Below, piece by piece: positions 58,179 through 64,000 of a DNA stretch of 64,000 nt. Source of the DNA: Xiphophorus maculatus (Eukaryota > Chordata > Actinopteri > Cyprinodontiformes > Poeciliidae); the NCBI RefSeq assembly GCF_002775205.1, contig NC_036447.1:22178501-22242500 (forward strand), written 5' to 3'. The position numbers and the translations under genes were made by a program. Numbering within the stretch: the stretch's first letter is position 1; every line of letters starts with the position of its first letter. Under the pieces are notes generated by a model. It ran no database searches and was not told the DNA's origin. It was given only the letters and a program-made list of their open reading frames with translations.

Positions 58179-60562
58179 TCAGTATCCTGAGAGTACTGAG
58201 ATGGTTGGGTATCGTTTACGGTGAATCATGCATTTTTCCCTCTCAATAAACAGTGAATTGGTTTTACAGTTTATGTCCTTCTCAAGAGCCATCCTTGACT
58301 CCTCCAGATGGGACAGGGAGCTCCTGGCTCCACTCAGCTTCTGCTTCAGAGACTCCAAGGAGGCATCAATCTGCCTCACTTCTCCTTCCAAACTGCAGAC
58401 ACAGTTCATACATGAGGACATGGACACATGACATAATACTGACGTTTCTGTTTGTGTGCATCTACCTGAGCTGGGGTTGGTCCCTGCAGAGCTCCATGTT
58501 TGGTCTGAGAGAGCGAAGGTAGAGTCTGGACTGAGCCACCCTCAGTGGAGCCTCTTTGTTGTGGATGGCCCGCTGTAGGACCTCAATGTTCTTCTCCTGG
58601 ACACCAATTTGCTCCAAAGTCTACAGGAACAATAAAACAGTCAATCACATTTCACCTGTCAGTCTGTTTCTTCTGTCTGTCAGCTCATCCACCTGAGCTA
58701 GCTTCATCTCCAGCTGGGTCTTGGCCTCAATAAGGTCCTCACAGTGCAGGCTGAAGGCTCGCTCCACGCTGGCGCATTGGACCCTCAGATCCTCAGTGGT
58801 GTCCTGCAGCATTTGCTCCACAAGCATTCTGACAAACAAAAACACAGCCACTGAGTTCTCAGCAGTCAAAGAAAATCACTCTGGCAACAAAGCGTACCAT
58901 TGTGACTCTGACCTGAGACTCTTGGTAGCATGATCCTCCTGCAGGGCCATTGACAGGTTGTCTTGAGTAAACTTTGTCCATGATGAGGGCGTAGAAACGC
59001 TGCAGTAAATGAGGGAACCTTGTGTGTAAAAGTTGAATACAGCTCTGATGTTTCTAAAGAGTCAGACTCACTGCTCCTGCATGGTAGCAGAACTGGGGTG
59101 CTGCTGTGTGTCTGGACTCATGTTATGGTTTCTTCCACAGGAGTCATCAAAGCTGTAGGCCTGACACTTATCAGACCAGTCCATCTCTAATGTTTGTTGG
59201 GCATCTTGGTTCCTCCTGGCCCACAGAAACCATCAACTCGTAGGAATGCTGTTTTCTAAAGTGAGAGGCTTCAAACCAACTGGATCCCTGATTATAAGGG
59301 AGCCAGTCACCAGTTTTACACTTACTTGATCTGAGTGCCAACCTGAGCTGCAGTTTTCTTCAGAAGAGCCTGAATGCTCCTGATCAAGTCCACTTCCTAC
59401 AAAACACGCAGAGCCACATGTTCAACCTGCTTTGCCTGTCTTACTGTGAGATTCATTTTGTGGAGATTTTCAGCTTACCTATTAACCCTTTACACAGTCT
59501 GCCTGAAGAACTTGAAACTTTCTAGACGTATTTCTTTCTGCGCCTCCTTTTCATTTTTGAGACTGTCCATGTTGTTCTCTGTTCTCCTCTCTCTAATTAA
59601 TTGATTGATCGATTGATTGATTGAGAGCCGTGAATGGCCATCAGCTGCTGTAATTGGTCTAGCCCAGAATCCTTAATGACTAATGGGCCGATCTATCAGT
59701 TTTGTGTATCATATCATCACTAGAAAAAAACCCTCATCCGTCTCAAAATCGACATTGGCCCAGTGGGAAGTGCCTGTATGCCAGACAGCCATCTTGATTT
59801 GAACAGGTACAACCCATGCTATATTGGTAAAATAATTTGGGAAAACAACCTCAGTCTCCCATTCCTCACTTCCAACATCCGCCATGGCACCTCGCCATGA
59901 ATATTGCAAAGGGTCAATATTCATAGTAAACTTAAAGTAGTAAAGAAAGTATCATAAACCATGATCTCATTACTGTTAACTAGGCAAAATGTTAAATATA
60001 AACCCAAACAGTAATGTAACAATGCATTGCTGACCTTCAGCAGCTCCTCCTCCACCGTGTCTCTGACCAGCTCTGCTCCCAGTCTTCTTGCTCTGCAGGT
60101 CAAATTATCGGTGGCGATGGCATAAGGAGTCTCTGTGGCATCCAGCGCCCTCTCCAGCCGCTTCTTCACCATCAGCAGTGACTCCGTGTCGGCCTGCAGT
60201 AGCTCGATGTGCCGCTGCAGCTCAGACTTCCAGGAGTGGATCTCCTGGAGTCTCTCTCCAAGAAGACGCGTTCCTGTGGCCTGGGTCTTCAAAGCTGCTG
60301 CCTCAGTGTCCTGGCTCAAGGTTCTGGACTCATGCTGGATGTTCTGGGCGTCTCTGCGGTTGGTACCAGCCTGTTCAAGGATGGTTTGGTAATTGGAGAA
60401 CCATTCAGCAGGAGTGTATTTAGCAGAGCGATACCCAGCAGTGGCTGAGCCCGAGGATGCCTGCGGCACTTCCTGCTCTAAAGGCGGACTTTTCTGGTGG
60501 ACTCCTTGGGCTGCAGCTCTGCTGTCATAATGCGGCCGAGACACAATGATTTCTGAACTCAT
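58179..60562 (-). CDS. tekt4: Tektin-4, copy 3
   Basis: All seven exons lie at the unit 2 positions plus 22,346 (exon 1 at 60,035-60,562, exon 7 at 58,179-58,392). The deduced protein showed no difference from copy 2 in the exons compared. Splice sites, start, stop and the RPNMELCRD signature are intact. Whether this is a third genomic gene or an assembly duplicate of copy 2 cannot be decided from the sequence alone. Confidence 0.9.
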
Positions 60563-61226
60563 TTTCTGACAGTACAGTTAAAAGAAAAATCAACCAGCAG
60601 GACAATCGGTGCAGGAGTGAAAGCAACCCTTTAGAAACCAGAGAGTTTGTTTGCTGTTGCCTATAGTTACACGTTTGCAGGAGGGGATCGAGTGACAGAT
60701 AAGACGAGAGGAGTGGATGGCAACTTCCAGAGGCAACAAAATGATGAAACAATTTGAATTTACACCTTTGGGAAAATCAACAATTTCACACAGTTTTTAT
60801 TTAAAATGACGTCTTATTAATGCTCCTGTTATCAAAACTTATATGCAGTAAATATTGTCTTCTATATTTTTCCGCGATGTTATTATTAAGTGGTCAGACT
60901 GGGATTATTTGTGCCAATAAGATAAGTGAGATAGCCAATAACTCTTAAACTCTTGGAAAAGCTAAAAGTTACATCCATTCAAACCGTGATGTCTCATTTT
61001 TTCCAGTAGGGGTCGCTGCCATTTAAACAGGAAGGAAATTACGTGTCTGTAACTGTGACCCACGAGTTAGGTTTAAAGCAAGTGTTTCTTATCAGACTTC
61101 TCTCCCTGTGTTAGTTTGTTGATAGGAAAACCCCAATAATTGAGAGCTACAGCAAGTCAGATTTAAGATCAAAGCTTAGCTCTAACAGCTTAAGGAAGTT
61201 TTAAAGAAACTTTTTAAACAACAGAT

Positions 61227-61325
61227 ATGTGGAGACAGCAGGACAAAGCGAAGCAGCAGGCGGCGGAGGCGGCTGTGGGACAGATTCCTGGAGCAGATAA
61301 CAAAGACCACCTGGCCTTTACATGA
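61227..61325 (+). pseudogene. Small open frame divergent from tekt4, copy 3 (frameshifted)
   Basis: Same as 38,881-38,979, with the same extra base. Confidence 0.3.
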
Positions 61326-61824
61326 CAATTATGGACGACCCAAAACACTGGAGGCTGGTTTCAACTCTAAAGTTGTGTTACACAGATCAGGTTTGTATTT
61401 TTTCATGTCGACTTGACTTAGAAGTTGTTGTGAAAAAAAAGTATATTGTCCACAGCAGGAGTCCTCAGACCAGGACTCAAGGCTTTAAGTTGCTGACATC
61501 GGTCCTCAAGGCCTGGATTTGAAAGTCATTTCTCTATTTATAGCTTTGCTAACTAAAGCCGTAGAGTCGGCTCACAAATACACTTATAAAAAATGTCTAT
61601 ACTCCAGCTTTTAGTTTATGTATTCATTTTCAGTCAACTTAATACATGAACTCTCACTTTGTCCCGCCATTCATAGCTTTTGCTTTCATGTTAGCGATGG
61701 GATTGGACACCTTTGTTCATCACACACAGAAACGTATCTACCAGCCATGTACCGCCCCGATGCCCTTTGTTGAGACTGGGATTATATAAAATTAGTTTTC
61801 TGGTTCGTTTCTGGTTTTTGATAG

Positions 61825-62316
61825 TCCACACAGGGGGGAAGCGTCACTCTTGTGGAATGTGTGGGAAACAATTTACACAAACTGGATCTTTACACAGATA
61901 CATTTTGATACACACAGGACATAAGATTTTTAGAGGAAATCTAAAAATGGACAAATCTTTAGAGAAAAAGTTCATTTAAACAACCACTTAAGAATCCACA
62001 CTGATGACAAACCATCCTGTTGTAATCTTTGTGGACAAGCATTTCATAAGAAATGTGTTTTTAAAATACAAGAGAGTTCACACAGAAGAGAAACCTTTCT
62101 GTGTTCTCTTTGACAACACTTTACTCCAAAGACAAAGTTAAAGAATCACATGAGAAATCACCAGGTTGGAAACCCTTTTGTTGTGATCTTTGGAATAAAC
62201 AATTTACTTGTAAAGTATCTTTGAACAAGCACATGAGCTCGCACACCAGTGAACCATATTGTTGTGATGTTTGTGGACAAATATTTAATGAAAAGACCAT
62301 ATTATACCACATTTGA
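61825..62316 (+). pseudogene. C2H2 zinc-finger gene relic, copy 3
   Basis: Same as copy 2, including the Tyr in place of a zinc-ligand His and the same frame breaks. Confidence 0.75.
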
Positions 62317-62942
62317 GCAAAAAAAAAGTATTCCCATAAACATTCAACAACTGAGTTAAAAATAACCAGATGTATAGTTTAATACTATTTTTTTAAATGT
62401 ATTTTTAAAAATTCATCTAATACTTGATAATTTTAAACAATTTCTTTAACTGCTTTTAGAGTGGAATTTGCATTCTTCCTCAGTTGTACAGTCCCATTTC
62501 TTTCTTAGACTGAATGTTTAAAACGTATTTTTCCATTAGAGTTTCAGTTCAGATTATGTTTGTATATTGGAATTGGTGTACACTATATTACTGTTTAAAT
62601 TGTAGCAACTATTTGCTTAAAAGTGCCAAGTGTCATGCGTTTAGACTTTGCATGCCAGATTTCAATGCTCAAGTTTCTAAGTATCAGTGCTGAAAGAACA
62701 TTTTGATTAAATGCACAGGATTGGTGAAAAGGTTGGTTTATTGCAGCTTATATATTCATTACAATAACATTGAAATTACAGCATTTGTGAATATTGAATA
62801 GCTCACGTTCAGATAACGTTATTTAATAAATATTAAAAACATGTCTAAATGAAAACACACCAGCATTTGGTTGCTTTATTGAGCTGTTACAGAAGATGGC
62901 AGAAACTCTGGTCACGTGTTTCCTAATTTCTGCAGGTCTCCT

Positions 62943-63352
62943 TTAAAGGACGTTGTTGTAGATATCATTGTCATGACTTAACATGTTTGGAGTGGAAGAG
63001 TTCATGTAAACAGCATCTTCTTGTAACTCATAGATCTAAAGAAATAAAAGAAATAAGATTTTATTTGCAGGCAAAAAAATATATTTTAGAGCTGAAGTTC
63101 TGTTTACTCACATCATTGATTCTCATCTCCACTTTATTATCAGCAGAGTACAACACGTTTGCATTGATTCTGTCCACTGAAAACACAAAGTAAACATGAT
63201 GTGATTCTGTGGGGGATTTATGTGTTGGTGTATAATCTGTATAAATGTACCTTGCTTGATCCTTGTTTTGTATTTTAAAACCAGCAAAAGGACAAATGTC
63301 AGGATCAGAAGCAGAGCGAAGACCGCAGGCAGAATGTAGAATAAAGAAACAT
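62943..63352 (-). CDS. CD300/pIgR-like receptor A3, 3' exons (gene continues past window end)
   Basis: Tail exon 62,943-63,035, tail exon 63,112-63,176 and membrane exon 63,251-63,352 match gene A2 (SLFYILPAVFALLLILTFVL; DRINAN; IYELQ, VYMNS, IYNNV). Stalk and Ig exons would lie beyond 64,000. The intron here lacks the one-base losses seen in unit 2. Confidence 0.75.
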
Positions 63353-64000
63353 CTGAAAACAAGGAAATGGAGAAATTAGCTGGTTCACAGAAATCCTCCC
63401 TAGAAACAACACGAGAAAATGAGAACCTGAGTTTCTTATTTTAAATGTTGTGGAAAAACTGTAATCACTTGCAGTTCAACTCGATACACATGTTCCTGTT
63501 TTCTCTTTCTCTCTCCACCACATTTACTTTGTTTTCTTAACTCTTATTTATAATAAGAGTTAAGTTAAGTTATTTGAGTTCAGCCCAATAATTCTCAGTG
63601 TCATTTAAGGATACATTCACACAACGAGCAAATGTGACCCAAAGCCTCAGACCTATTTCTGACTTTTTCCTGGCAGTCTGAATGGCAATATTTCGATTGT
63701 TTCATCTTCAAATAAAAATCCAGTTTGTGCCACTTCCATATGTGGAAGTAAATTGAATATGTATCTGGTAGTTTTTGAAGGGTTTGCAGTCTGAACGGTC
63801 ATGTGGCTTTTTACCCAACTTTTGTGCCATAGATGTGAGATATGCACCAGAAGAAGGTAAAACTGGACTTGAACAATTTTTGAACATTATAATTATGAAA
63901 ATATGAAAAACGTCTGTGACACTGAGGCACATCACATCACAGTCCCACCACTCCTGGTTCTGACTACAATCCAAACAGACCTCTCTGCAGAGTTTGCAGT

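Larger units (their letters stand above)
53247..64000. repeat. Tandem unit 3 (partial, runs off the window)
   Basis: Matches unit 2 from 30,901 at a constant offset of 22,346 up to about 63,206, where one-base length differences begin because unit 2 loses bases. The LINE, the 33-bp templated insertion and the zinc-finger Tyr are all shared with unit 2, so unit 3 derives from unit 2, not unit 1. Confidence 0.9.

Noticed and set aside
1-64000. CRISPR arrays, bacterial operons, rRNA or tRNA genes
   Set aside because: Nothing fits: the repeats are long tandem units and transposons, and no cloverleaf or rRNA segment was recognised by eye.

Overview
The window reads as nuclear DNA of a ray-finned (teleost) fish. 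Its genes are split by GT-AG introns, its spacers are AT-rich, and it carries fish-type Tc1/mariner, hAT-like and L2-clade LINE debris. Its genes match vertebrate lysyl oxidase-like, tektin-4, C2H2 zinc-finger and CD300/polymeric-Ig-receptor-like families. The species cannot be named from sequence alone.

Left flank, 1-10.1 kb: transposon-rich DNA without supported exons up to about 7.6 kb (a Tc1-like element, two hairpin repeats, an hAT-like end). Then come three exons, on the minus strand, of a lysyl oxidase-like gene with SRCR domains (7,666-10,898). The gene runs off the left edge, so its catalytic domain is not in view.

From 10,126 onward the window is a tandem array of a roughly 21-22 kb unit: unit 1 (10,126-30,900), unit 2 (30,901-53,246), unit 3 (53,247 to the window end, partial). 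Left to right, each unit holds: LOXL intron and first coding exon (intact only in unit 1; in units 2 and 3 a relic cut by a 1.7-kb L2 LINE); a complete minus-strand tektin-4 gene; a decayed plus-strand zinc-finger sequence; a three-Ig-domain receptor gene A on the minus strand with a tyrosine-bearing tail; a sister receptor gene B with an arginine inside its membrane segment and apparently a very short tail; a relic of another A-type gene that lost all its Ig exons; and an LTR-like block at the repeat junction.

A and B together look like a paired receptor system: near-identical ectodomains joined to a signalling tail (A) or to an adaptor-recruiting type of membrane segment (B). Differences between copies are concentrated in the CDR-like loops of the first Ig domain.

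Two layers of duplication can be seen. Units 1 and 2 differ by substitutions and indels over 10.1-23 kb against 30.9-45.4 kb, so that duplication is older. The stretch from about 23.2 to 41 kb recurs almost unchanged at 45.5-63.5 kb with a period near 22.35 kb, so this copy is very recent or an assembly product. Between about 40.9 and 51.8 kb many single-base indels break exons that are intact elsewhere; this looks like unpolished long-read sequence rather than real gene decay.
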